Shown piece after piece: positions 15,629 to 23,165 of a stretch of 33,446 nt of DNA. The notes under the pieces are model-generated. The model worked only from the letters and a program-made list of their open reading frames with translations. It did not search any database and was not told where the DNA came from. The position numbers and the translations under genes were made by a program. Within the stretch, counting starts at the first letter, position 1; each line of letters begins with the position of its first letter. Source of the stretch: Mageeibacillus sp. UBA4314. Lineage in GTDB: Bacteria > Bacillota > Clostridia > Saccharofermentanales > Saccharofermentanaceae. Where the stretch lies: assembly GCA_002394605.1 (NCBI GenBank), contig DGUI01000034.1, positions 1-33,446 of the forward strand. The letters run 5' to 3'.

Positions 15629-15657
15629 TTGACTTTTTATTACGTGATATGTACAAT
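15629..15657 (+). promoter_or_regulatory. Promoter of the pheST operon
   Basis: TTGACT (15629-15634), a 17-nt spacer and TACAAT (15652-15657) form the best housekeeping promoter in the window, one mismatch in each hexamer. Transcription should begin near 15664 and run through the T-box leader. Confidence 0.75.
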
Positions 15658-15663
15658 CGGTTA

Positions 15664-15943
15664 AGCAATGAAGGTGCGTAAGTAGTCTTTTTATGACAGG
15701 CAAAGAGAACCGTGTCACCGGCTGAGAGCATGGTCCCGGGGTATCAAGATGAATTTCAACACCGGAGCGTTCTGTGGAAACGGGTTTTCCTGACTAAGCA
15801 GATGCAGGCGCAGCATTACAGGCGCGGGATAAGAGCGGAGAGTGCTTTGGTTTTGGTGCTCGACGAACATGGGTGGTACCGCGAAGGTGCGATTATCAAG
15901 CGAATTCGTCCCATGGCAATGACATGTTGCCATGGGCTTTTTA
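15664..15943 (+). promoter_or_regulatory. T-box riboswitch controlling pheST (tRNA-Phe sensing)
   Basis: The leader contains the T-box signature TGGGTGGTACCGCG at 15870-15883. The TGGT within it would pair with the ACCA end of uncharged tRNA. A Stem I region begins near 15690 and contains GAATTTCAAC with the probable specifier codon TTC (Phe) at 15755-15757, matching the downstream genes. A terminator hairpin at 15910-15936 competes with the antiterminator. Uncharged tRNA-Phe should favour read-through and raise synthetase expression. The limits are approximate. This accounts for the long gene-free stretch 15561-15979. Confidence 0.93.
15910..15943 (+). terminator. T-box terminator hairpin
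   Basis: CCCATGGCAA (15910-15919) and TTGCCATGGG (15927-15936) form a 10-bp stem with a 7-nt loop, followed by CTTTTTA. It is the OFF structure of the T-box. Confidence 0.9.
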
Positions 15944-15979
15944 TTTGCCCGGGCAAACAATTTACAGGAGGAATGCAAA

Positions 15980-17020
15980 GTGGAACTCAACGAATTGAAT
16001 GAGAAGTTAGCACAGATCCAGTCTCAGATCGAGAACAATCTGGCAGAGATCAAAAGTTCCAAGGGTATCTTCGAGTACAGGAAGAAAGTCATGGACTCGA
16101 AGGAAGGCAAGATCGGCTCTCTTATGAAGGAGATGGGTAAGCTCCAGAAGGAACAGAGAGCTGAATACGGCAAACGCGTAAATGAGATCAGGAACTGGGC
16201 ACAGGCCAAGTTCGACGCACTTGACGCAAAGTTCAAGGAGCAGGAACAGAAAGCCCGCTACGCTGCGGAGGCTATCGACGTTACTTTGCCTGCAAAGAAG
16301 CTCAAGAAGGGCTATCTCCACCCCAACACACAGGTAAAGAACCAGATCGTCGACATCTTCGGTTCCATGGGTTTCCAGATCTATGAAGGCAATGAGATCG
16401 AGACTGATTACTATAACTTTACCGCTCTCAACATCCCTCAGGATCACCCTGCAAGGGATATGCAGGATACATTCTACTTAAGCCCTGAGTTCCTTCTGCG
16501 CACTCAGACTTCTGCAGGTCAGATCCATGTCATGGAATCACAGAAGCCCCCGATCAAGATCATCTCGCCCGGCAAAGTATTCCGTTCGGATGATGATGCT
16601 ACCCACTCCCCCATGTTCTCCCAGATGGAAGGACTCGTAGTCGATAAGGGCATCACGCTCTGTGACCTTCAGGGCATGCTCGATGTATTCGTTAAGAAGA
16701 TATTCGGTGAAGATACAAGGACACGCTTAAGGCCCTCCTACTTCCCTTTCACTGAGCCTTCGGTAGAAGTTGACGTAAGCTGCTTCCAGTGCGGCGGCAA
16801 GGGCTGCAAGCTCTGCAAAGGCACAGGCTGGATCGAAGTGCTCGGTGCAGGAGTCGTAAACAGGAAAGTCCTCGAGGGCTGCGGGATCGACAGCAATGTC
16901 TACAGTGGTCTGGCTTTCGGTATCGGTATCGACCGTATCGCCATGCTGAAGTACGGTATCAACAACATCAAGATGCTGTTTGAATCTGATCTTCGCGTGC
17001 TCGAACAGATCGATGACTAA
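15980..17020 (+). CDS. pheS: Phenylalanyl-tRNA synthetase alpha subunit
   Basis: The 346-residue protein is full length for PheS. The N-terminal coiled coil (about 1-100) contacts tRNA-Phe, and the class II catalytic core holds DATHSPMFSQMEGLVVD (motif 2 region) and GLAFGIGIDRIAML (motif 3). A CFQCGGKGCKLCKGTGWIE insert adds four or more cysteines that could bind zinc; to my knowledge similar inserts occur in other Clostridia. The GTG at 15980 is chosen because AGGAGG lies 8 nt before it; upstream codons in this frame fall inside the T-box terminator. It pairs with PheT in an alpha2-beta2 enzyme in the cytoplasm. Confidence 0.96.
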   Translation: MELNELNEKLAQIQSQIENNLAEIKSSKGIFEYRKKVMDSKEGKIGSLMKEMGKLQKEQRAEYGKRVNEIRNWAQAKFDALDAKFKEQEQKARYAAEAIDVTLPAKKLKKGYLHPNTQVKNQIVDIFGSMGFQIYEGNEIETDYYNFTALNIPQDHPARDMQDTFYLSPEFLLRTQTSAGQIHVMESQKPPIKIISPGKVFRSDDDATHSPMFSQMEGLVVDKGITLCDLQGMLDVFVKKIFGEDTRTRLRPSYFPFTEPSVEVDVSCFQCGGKGCKLCKGTGWIEVLGAGVVNRKVLEGCGIDSNVYSGLAFGIGIDRIAMLKYGINNIKMLFESDLRVLEQIDD

Positions 17021-17038
17021 GGATAAGGAGGCATAAAC

Positions 17039-19456
17039 ATGTTAGTACCATTAAGTTGGCTTAAAGATTATGTTGATATAGAAGTTACCCCCGACGAGCT
17101 GGAAGACAAGCTCTTCAGCTGCGGTTTTGAGGTAGAAGAGAAATACCAGGTCGGTCACGACATCTCGAATGTCGTTGTTGGTGAGGTCAAGACCTGCGAG
17201 CTCATCGAAGGCACACACCTCCACCTCTGCTCCGTTGACGCAGGCGAGCACGGTGTCCTTCAGATCTGCTGCGGTGCCGATAACGTTGAGGCAGGCGGCA
17301 AATACCCTCTCGCTCTTATCGGAGCTCAGGTGTACGCTACGGCAAAGGACCACAAGACAGTAGAAGGTCTCATGACAATAGGTCAGGGGAAGCTTCGAGG
17401 ATACGATTCATTCGGCATGCTCTGTTCCGGCGTTGAGATCGGCGTTACCGAGGACATGTTCCCCGGCGCAGGATATAACGGACTTCTTGTCCTCCCGGAC
17501 GACAGCATCCCCGGTGCTGATGTTAAGCCTATTCTGGGTCTCGACGATTACATCTTCGACATCTCGATCACGGCGAACCGTCCCGACTGCCAGAGCATCT
17601 TTGGTATTGCTCGTGAAGTCGCTGCCGTCCTCGGCAAGCCCGTTAAGGAACCTGCCCTGGACTACACGGAGACTGACGTGACCGTTCCCTTCAATATCAG
17701 GGTATCAGCTCCGGATCTCTGCCCCAGGTATATCGGGCACTACGTATCTGACGTAAAGATCGGGGAATCACCTCTCTGGATGAAGCGCCGTCTTGCTCTC
17801 GTCGGATGCTCTGCGATCTCCAATGTCGTTGACATCACAAACTATGTTCTCAAGGAACTCGGTCAGCCGATGCACGCTTTCGACTTTTCTTATCTTGAAG
17901 GCGGCGAGATCCACGTACGCCGTGCAGATGAAGGCGAGAAGATCGTAACGCTCGACGAGAAAGAGTTCACTCTCACAAACGAGAACCTCGTTATCTGTGA
18001 CGGCAAGAAGCCCGTTGCACTTGCAGGCATCATGGGCGGTCTTAATTCAGAGATCCTCGATACCACGACAGCAGTAATGTTCGAGGCTGCCAAGTTCGCA
18101 CACGACAATATCCGTAAGAGTTCCAAGGCATTGGGTCAGGTATCTGACTCGAGCATGAGATTCTCCAAGGGCGTTGACGAATACACGACCGTCATGGCAA
18201 TGAAGCGTGCCCTTCACCTCATGGAAGAACTGGGCTGCGGCAAGGTATCCAAGACTTCATTTGACATTAATACAGGCAATTCCATAGAGCCGCGCAAGAT
18301 GACGGTAAGCGTTAAGCAGGTCAATGGCGTTCTCGGCATCACAGTTCCGGATGAAGACATTGTCCGTATCCTTACTAACCTCAACTTTGCACCTGAGCTT
18401 AACGGAGATGAATTGACGATCATGATCCCCGGCTACCGCGTTGACATGGAATCATACCAGGACGTTGCTGAAGAAGTCATCCGTATGTACGGCTACAGTC
18501 ACATCACGCCCACGTTCATCCCCACAGCGAAAGTAACGAGCGGCGGCTATAACTTGAAGCAGCGCTCAGAGCTCAAGATCAAGAATGCACTTTGTGCAGC
18601 AGGCGCGAGCGAAGGCGTTCACTACTCCTTCTTCTCACCTTCCGACCTTGATATGATCAAGCTTCCCGAAGATGCACCCGAGCGCTTCGCGATCAAGATC
18701 ATGAATCCGATCAACATCGATCTGTCCCTGATGCGTACGACTCTTGCACCTCAGATGATCACGGCGATGGCAAGGAACCAGAAGAGAGGCATCCTCTCCG
18801 GCCGCATCTATGAGATGGGCAACAAGTTCCTTCCCAAGTCCCTCCCTCTTACGGAATACCCGGATGAACGCGAGACGATCTGCATCGGCGTTTTCGGCGA
18901 GGATGAGGATTTCTACTCACTTAAGGGTCTCGTTTCCGTCATCGCAGACGCACTTGATGTTGAGTTCGATTACGAGAAAGATACAAAGACATTCCTTCAC
19001 CCCGGCAGAACAGCGAAAGTCATCTGCAACGGTGAAGTAGTCGGATATCTCGGCCAGGTCCTCTATGAGATCTGCGACGACCTCGACATGAGAGTTCCCT
19101 CTTATGTTGCAGAGATCGACCTTAGGGCTTTATCAAAGTACTACGGCAAGGAAAGGAAGTTCACTCCACTGCCGAAGTTCCTCGAGGAGAAGCGTGACTT
19201 CTGCTTCGTTATGTCCAAGGACATCACATGCGCCCAAGTCGAGAAAGAGATCAAGGCTTCATGTGAGTACATCACAAAGATCGAGCTGTTCGATATCTAT
19301 GAAGGCCTGCAGCTCGGACTTAACAAGAAGAGCCTCGCATTCAGCGTTGTCTTCACTCCCAAAGACGAGGAATTCACACCTGAGGTCATCGACGGATTCG
19401 TTAAGACGATCCTTGATAACCTCAATGAGAAGTATGGTATTACGCTGAGAACGTAA
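17039..19456 (+). CDS. pheT: Phenylalanyl-tRNA synthetase beta subunit
   Basis: The 805-residue protein has the full PheT domain series: an N-terminal segment MLVPLSWLKDYVDIE, an EMAP/tRNA-binding OB fold (about 40-150), B3/B4 editing domain with the NRPDC region, the B5 domain, the catalytic-like core, and a C-terminal anticodon-binding FDX-ACB domain (about 710-805, starting near KFLEEKRDFCFVMSK). It hydrolyses mischarged Tyr-tRNA-Phe and completes the synthetase. AAGGAGG precedes the ATG, 18 nt after pheS, and a strong terminator follows at 19481. Confidence 0.97.
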   Translation: MLVPLSWLKDYVDIEVTPDELEDKLFSCGFEVEEKYQVGHDISNVVVGEVKTCELIEGTHLHLCSVDAGEHGVLQICCGADNVEAGGKYPLALIGAQVYATAKDHKTVEGLMTIGQGKLRGYDSFGMLCSGVEIGVTEDMFPGAGYNGLLVLPDDSIPGADVKPILGLDDYIFDISITANRPDCQSIFGIAREVAAVLGKPVKEPALDYTETDVTVPFNIRVSAPDLCPRYIGHYVSDVKIGESPLWMKRRLALVGCSAISNVVDITNYVLKELGQPMHAFDFSYLEGGEIHVRRADEGEKIVTLDEKEFTLTNENLVICDGKKPVALAGIMGGLNSEILDTTTAVMFEAAKFAHDNIRKSSKALGQVSDSSMRFSKGVDEYTTVMAMKRALHLMEELGCGKVSKTSFDINTGNSIEPRKMTVSVKQVNGVLGITVPDEDIVRILTNLNFAPELNGDELTIMIPGYRVDMESYQDVAEEVIRMYGYSHITPTFIPTAKVTSGGYNLKQRSELKIKNALCAAGASEGVHYSFFSPSDLDMIKLPEDAPERFAIKIMNPINIDLSLMRTTLAPQMITAMARNQKRGILSGRIYEMGNKFLPKSLPLTEYPDERETICIGVFGEDEDFYSLKGLVSVIADALDVEFDYEKDTKTFLHPGRTAKVICNGEVVGYLGQVLYEICDDLDMRVPSYVAEIDLRALSKYYGKERKFTPLPKFLEEKRDFCFVMSKDITCAQVEKEIKASCEYITKIELFDIYEGLQLGLNKKSLAFSVVFTPKDEEFTPEVIDGFVKTILDNLNEKYGITLRT

Positions 19457-19480
19457 TCTTCTGACAGATAGTATTTCCAG

Positions 19481-19508
19481 GATCCCCGGCTCGGCCGGGG
19501 ATCATTTT
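19481..19508 (+). terminator. Intrinsic terminator of pheST
   Basis: GATCCCCGGC (19481-19490) and GCCGGGGATC (19494-19503) form a perfect 10-bp stem with a TCG loop, followed by ATTTTTAT. Confidence 0.92.
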
Positions 19509-19525
19509 TATATCGCTTCTGATTA

Positions 19526-19534
19526 TGGTAAGAT
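19526..19534 (+). promoter_or_regulatory. Extended -10 promoter giving a leaderless glycosyltransferase mRNA
   Basis: TGGTAAGAT (TGn followed by TAAGAT) ends 6 nt (TAGTCC) before the ATG at 19541. No Shine-Dalgarno is present between them. Confidence 0.5.
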
Positions 19535-19540
19535 TAGTCC

Positions 19541-20281
19541 ATGGAAACAGATATATCAGTCATCATACCTGCACATAATGAAGAGAAATACATTAAGCGC
19601 TGCATCGATTCGATCAAGGATGCAGACCGTGTATTCAGCGGTAATACCGAGATAATCGTTGTCTGCAACAGGTGTACGGACAAGACTTCTGCGATAGCAA
19701 AAGAGAACGGTGCTGTTGTTCTTAACAACGAAGACAGATGCATTGCCAAGGTCCGTAATGACGGCATAAGAGCTGCAAAAGGAGTGATCATCGTAACGAT
19801 CGATGCCGACAACAGGATGACGCAAGGCACATTAAGCGAGATATACGATCTTATCGGAACCGGAAAGTATATTGGCGGCGGTGCGCCGATCAGGTTCGAG
19901 AGGTATTCGTTTCCGCTGTGGTGCAACGATATAATGTGCAGGTTCTCTTTCGCTGTTACAGGACTCTACTGCGGGATCTTCTGGGCGAAGAAAGAGACTT
20001 TCGATGCGATAGGCGGCTTTGTTGACAAGAAAGCTATGGAAGATGTCGCAACGGCGAAACTATTAAAGAAATACGGCAAGAAGAACGGCCTGAAATATAC
20101 GAAGCTTCGTAAGAACCATCTTATCAATTCCACCAGGAAATATGATGACCTTGGCGACTGGCTCTACTTAAAGCTGATGTTCAAGAACATGGGAACATTG
20201 ATGAAGGCGGCGTTCGGCAACCGCTCGGGGCTTGATAAGCTGCTTGATGATATGTTCTATGATTATAATGATAACCACTGA
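19541..20281 (+). CDS. Family 2 glycosyltransferase
   Basis: The 246-residue protein has the GT2 (GT-A) fold signature: SVIIPAHNEEKYIKRCIDSI at the start, NRCTDKTSAIAKENGA, and IVTIDADNRM with the metal-binding DxD-type motif. It lacks C-terminal membrane helices, so it is probably cytoplasmic or peripherally membrane-bound, and transfers a sugar from a nucleotide donor to an unknown acceptor. It stands alone between the pheST terminator and a convergent membrane-protein gene 4 bp away. Translation probably starts on a leaderless mRNA. Confidence 0.88.
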   Translation: METDISVIIPAHNEEKYIKRCIDSIKDADRVFSGNTEIIVVCNRCTDKTSAIAKENGAVVLNNEDRCIAKVRNDGIRAAKGVIIVTIDADNRMTQGTLSEIYDLIGTGKYIGGGAPIRFERYSFPLWCNDIMCRFSFAVTGLYCGIFWAKKETFDAIGGFVDKKAMEDVATAKLLKKYGKKNGLKYTKLRKNHLINSTRKYDDLGDWLYLKLMFKNMGTLMKAAFGNRSGLDKLLDDMFYDYNDNH

Positions 20282-20285
20282 GGGG

Positions 20286-20840
20286 TTATCTGGCGGGAAA
20301 AACAGGGGCAAAGAAGATAACTCCAACAACAAGAAGCACGATCAATACAGCATGAACGATCCATAAATCTTTGAGAAAATGCGACAAAATGCCAAAGAGT
20401 GCTAATGACGCAATAAGATACACCGAAAATGCGAGACATATCGATAATCTTAAACTTGATAACTTGTCTTCTTTTGTTTTTCTTAATGACTCAAGTTCCT
20501 TCTTAACAGATTCATTCTCAACAACCATATCCATAGTTATCTTTTTGTCCGAAATCCACCTGGAATCATCATCATGAGGCTTATAACTCATAAACTGACC
20601 TGAGTCGGTTATACCAAAAACATCAATGGCAGTTCCCTCCGGCAGATCGCATATGTCACCCTCACTGTTTGTATAGACAGTTGTGGTATTCATAGTAAAT
20701 GTTCCTTCAAATTGATAGAGCCCTCTTGCCCTTGCCATAACAGTATATCCTGAATATGCAGTAGCAAGATTAGTTACCAGTATATATGCCAAAAGAACCG
20801 ATTCTATGATTACTAGTATTATCGTGAATATACGCTTCAT
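20286..20840 (-). CDS. Small membrane protein of unknown function
   Basis: The 184-residue protein has an N-terminal membrane segment (IFTIILVIIESVLLAYILV), an outer region of about 85 residues reading GTFTMNTTTVYTNSEGD and DLPEGTAIDVFGI, which could be a small SH3-like barrel, and two closely spaced C-terminal membrane segments (about 131-152 and 158-180). I do not recognise a family. The ATG at 20840 is preferred over an upstream in-frame GTG because GAGG lies 8 nt before it. It has the weakest functional assignment in this part of the window. Confidence 0.65.
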   Translation of the reverse strand: MKRIFTIILVIIESVLLAYILVTNLATAYSGYTVMARARGLYQFEGTFTMNTTTVYTNSEGDICDLPEGTAIDVFGITDSGQFMSYKPHDDDSRWISDKKITMDMVVENESVKKELESLRKTKEDKLSSLRLSICLAFSVYLIASLALFGILSHFLKDLWIVHAVLIVLLVVGVIFFAPVFPAR

Positions 20841-20879
20841 AGTGTGCACCTCGACCCTGTTAAGTATCTTTGAGTAGGG

Positions 20880-21704
20880 TCAGCAATTGCCTGTATAGAC
20901 AAATCTTAGTTTTTCTCTTGCGATTTCTGCAAGATGATAAACAAGTCCGACATCAGTAGGACCCCTGTCAGTCATCTTATACCTGGGGTAAAACCTCGTA
21001 ACATGAAGAGGGATACTGTCATCAAGACCAGCGATCCATGTCGAAAGCTCCCTCATCTCTTCCTCACTGTCATTCATCCCGGGGACGATCAGCATTGTAA
21101 GTTCCACATGGCATCGCCGGTAACTCCCGGTAATAAAATCTTTTACGCTGTCAAGATTGCCGCCTAATATATCCCTGTATGTCTTATCCGACATACTCTT
21201 GATGTCGATGTTCATTGCATCGATATATGGGATCAGTTCTTCGAGGATCTCCCGGGAAGCAGTACCGTTAGTGACCAGCACATTCTTAAGACCTTCTTTC
21301 TTAACAAGCCTTGCTGTATCCCTGACAAATTCATAGCCGACAGAAGGCTCATTATACGTATATGCTATGCCGATATTACCCACGTCCACATAACGGAGAG
21401 CCAGCGCTGCCAGCTGTTCGGGCGCGATCTCATCATCAAACAACTTCCCGTCAGACCTTGATATATCGTAATTCTGGCAGAACGGGCAGAACAGATTACA
21501 GCCGTAGCTGCCGGCAGATAATATTTTCGAGCCGGGGCAAAACCTTGCCAGAGGCTTCTTCTCGATAGGATCAAGAGCGATGGAAGTTACACGCCCGTAA
21601 TTGGCAGGCACCACAACACCGTCCCTGCAGGTCCTGGCTTTACAGGCTCCGGTATGCCCCTCTGCTATGTCGCAATGCCTGAAGCACACATTACACTGTA
21701 CCAT
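20880..21704 (-). CDS. amrS: AmmeMemoRadiSam system radical SAM enzyme
   Basis: The 274-residue protein has the radical SAM site CNLFCPFC (CxxxCxxC) followed by QNYDIS, and an N-terminal cysteine-rich stretch (CNVCFRHCDIAEGHTGAC) that could hold a second iron-sulfur cluster. Later segments AYTYNEPSVGYEF, VLVTNGTAS and DAMNIDIKSM match the AmmeMemoRadiSam/pyruvate-formate-lyase-activating-like branch. The target of the radical chemistry is not known. Its ATG lies one nt after the stop of the Memo-AMMECR1 gene (TGATATG), so the two are an operon, the usual arrangement of this system. Confidence 0.92.
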   Translation of the reverse strand: MVQCNVCFRHCDIAEGHTGACKARTCRDGVVVPANYGRVTSIALDPIEKKPLARFCPGSKILSAGSYGCNLFCPFCQNYDISRSDGKLFDDEIAPEQLAALALRYVDVGNIGIAYTYNEPSVGYEFVRDTARLVKKEGLKNVLVTNGTASREILEELIPYIDAMNIDIKSMSDKTYRDILGGNLDSVKDFITGSYRRCHVELTMLIVPGMNDSEEEMRELSTWIAGLDDSIPLHVTRFYPRYKMTDRGPTDVGLVYHLAEIAREKLRFVYTGNC

Positions 21705-21705
21705 A

Positions 21706-23076
21706 TCACTTGTACCTTATGACTTCAAATCTCTGGAGACGGTAATCGTCAGACGGGGATATCCCGCCCTTACGCATGGCGATGTCTATCTGATCACGGA
21801 CATCATCAACGCCTTCCAGGTCGGGAAGCAGGAGCCCCCTCCTCATGCCGCAGGACACGATGACACCGTAACGCTTCACATCAAGTTCAGAAGGTCCGCT
21901 GATATCTTCAGGCTTGCCGAGGATATCAACGCTTAGGTCGAGCTGTTCCAGTTCATCCGGTGTTACAGGGACAAACCTCGGGTCACGTGACACGGCACTG
22001 ATACCATTACTGATTATCTCTTCAGCTATAGAGCTCTGAACGGGGCCTATCGTTCCGATACAGCCTCTAAGCATTCCGTTCTTATGTACTGACACAAATG
22101 CGCCTGAACGTTCCGTCAGGGCTTCTTCAGGCAGATCCCTGATCAGTTCCTCATCCAGATCATCAGGGTACTTAAGTCTGTCCTTCGTCAGAACATACTT
22201 CTCTATCGCAGCCCTTGCGAGCCTTACATATGCAGACTCATCCTGATGCCGAAGGAAACACCTGTCCTTATTCTCCCCGCCCGGCTCGAAAATACACACT
22301 CCGTAACCTACGCCCGTCACATCCTGATGCGATAACACCTCAGCCTTTACATCGACTCCGTCGAAGGCTCCGGCCATGATGACAAACGACCTGTGACCGC
22401 ATTCAGCAGCACGGTCGAGGAAATCCTCATCGAACCTGAGCATCTCCCCAAGATCAGCTTTGGAAGCAGCTTCCATTATCCTGGCGTCATATTCGGGACC
22501 TGCAGGATCAAACCCGTACGGACCGCTCTCCTTGAGTTTGTGTGACAGGTCACCGCTCGCAACGATCACGACATTACGGTCAAGCTTTGAGGCGATCTGC
22601 CTGATATAAGATCCGAGCCTGTAATGCATTGCAAGGGTAAGACCTGACAGACCGATCCTTATGATCTTCCCTCCGCTGTAATACTTGCGTATAAAGTACA
22701 GCGGGACCATGGTACCGTGGTCTAATTCCCTGCTTCGCTGTCCGTCAGTTCCGCCGGGAAACCCTTCCTTATGAAGCAGAGCAGTAAGTTCATCAACGAA
22801 CTCCGTGTCATATGATTCGTCAAACCTGACTTGCGGTGCTCCAAAGTTACCGAAGTCACCTGAAGCAGTGCTCCCTGGTGATATGTGGAAATAGTCAGAA
22901 TACATCACTGTATGAGGGCTTGTGATAACGATCGTATCAGGAGCCTTAGCTGCGATATGCCGGCCGACACGTTCGTAGGCGTTTGTTGTATCAGAGATCT
23001 TAGCCTCCCCGCCCCTGCCGACTTCGGGCACGATAAGCGGCGGATGAGGGACCATATAAGCAGATATAATTCCCAT
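21706..23076 (-). CDS. AmmeMemoRadiSam fusion protein, Memo (B) plus AMMECR1 (A)
   Basis: The 456-residue protein joins two domains. Residues 1 to about 265 are a Memo/LigB-like class III dioxygenase fold, with YMVPHPPLIVPEVG, ITSPHTVMYSDYF and VVIVASGDLSHKL giving the His/Asp residues expected to bind a metal. Residues from about 285 to the end are AMMECR1, with FVSVHKNGMLRGCIGTI as its signature. Both domains and the radical SAM partner form a conserved set of unknown activity. Of four ATGs close together, the one at 23076 has GGAGG at 9 nt and is chosen; a longer start lies upstream of the promoter. Confidence 0.92.
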   Translation of the reverse strand: MGIISAYMVPHPPLIVPEVGRGGEAKISDTTNAYERVGRHIAAKAPDTIVITSPHTVMYSDYFHISPGSTASGDFGNFGAPQVRFDESYDTEFVDELTALLHKEGFPGGTDGQRSRELDHGTMVPLYFIRKYYSGGKIIRIGLSGLTLAMHYRLGSYIRQIASKLDRNVVIVASGDLSHKLKESGPYGFDPAGPEYDARIMEAASKADLGEMLRFDEDFLDRAAECGHRSFVIMAGAFDGVDVKAEVLSHQDVTGVGYGVCIFEPGGENKDRCFLRHQDESAYVRLARAAIEKYVLTKDRLKYPDDLDEELIRDLPEEALTERSGAFVSVHKNGMLRGCIGTIGPVQSSIAEEIISNGISAVSRDPRFVPVTPDELEQLDLSVDILGKPEDISGPSELDVKRYGVIVSCGMRRGLLLPDLEGVDDVRDQIDIAMRKGGISPSDDYRLQRFEVIRYK

Positions 23077-23098
23077 ACATTCCATCCTCCATGGCTGT

Positions 23099-23107
23099 AT
23101 TATAACA
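23099..23107 (-). promoter_or_regulatory. Extended -10 promoter of the AmmeMemoRadiSam operon
   Basis: Minus-strand TGTTATAAT. Transcription would start near 23092, leaving a leader of only about 16 nt that still contains GGAGG. It is divergent from the promoter at 23131-23159. Confidence 0.6.
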
Positions 23108-23130
23108 TCATCGGAACTGATCTTAGCATA

Positions 23131-23159
23131 TTGCGATTTGACCTTCTTAAGCATATTAT
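23131..23159 (+). promoter_or_regulatory. Promoter giving a leaderless mRNA for the LacI-sensor/EAL gene
   Basis: TTGCGA (23131-23136), a 17-nt spacer and TATTAT (23154-23159). The -10 ends 6 nt (ATAACT) before the ATG at 23166 and no ribosome site is present. Confidence 0.55.
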
Positions 23160-23165
23160 ATAACT

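Noticed and set aside
15932..15979. Longer PheS starting at an ATG in the T-box terminator.
   Set aside because: That ATG is part of the terminator stem, and AGGAGG is placed correctly for the GTG at 15980.
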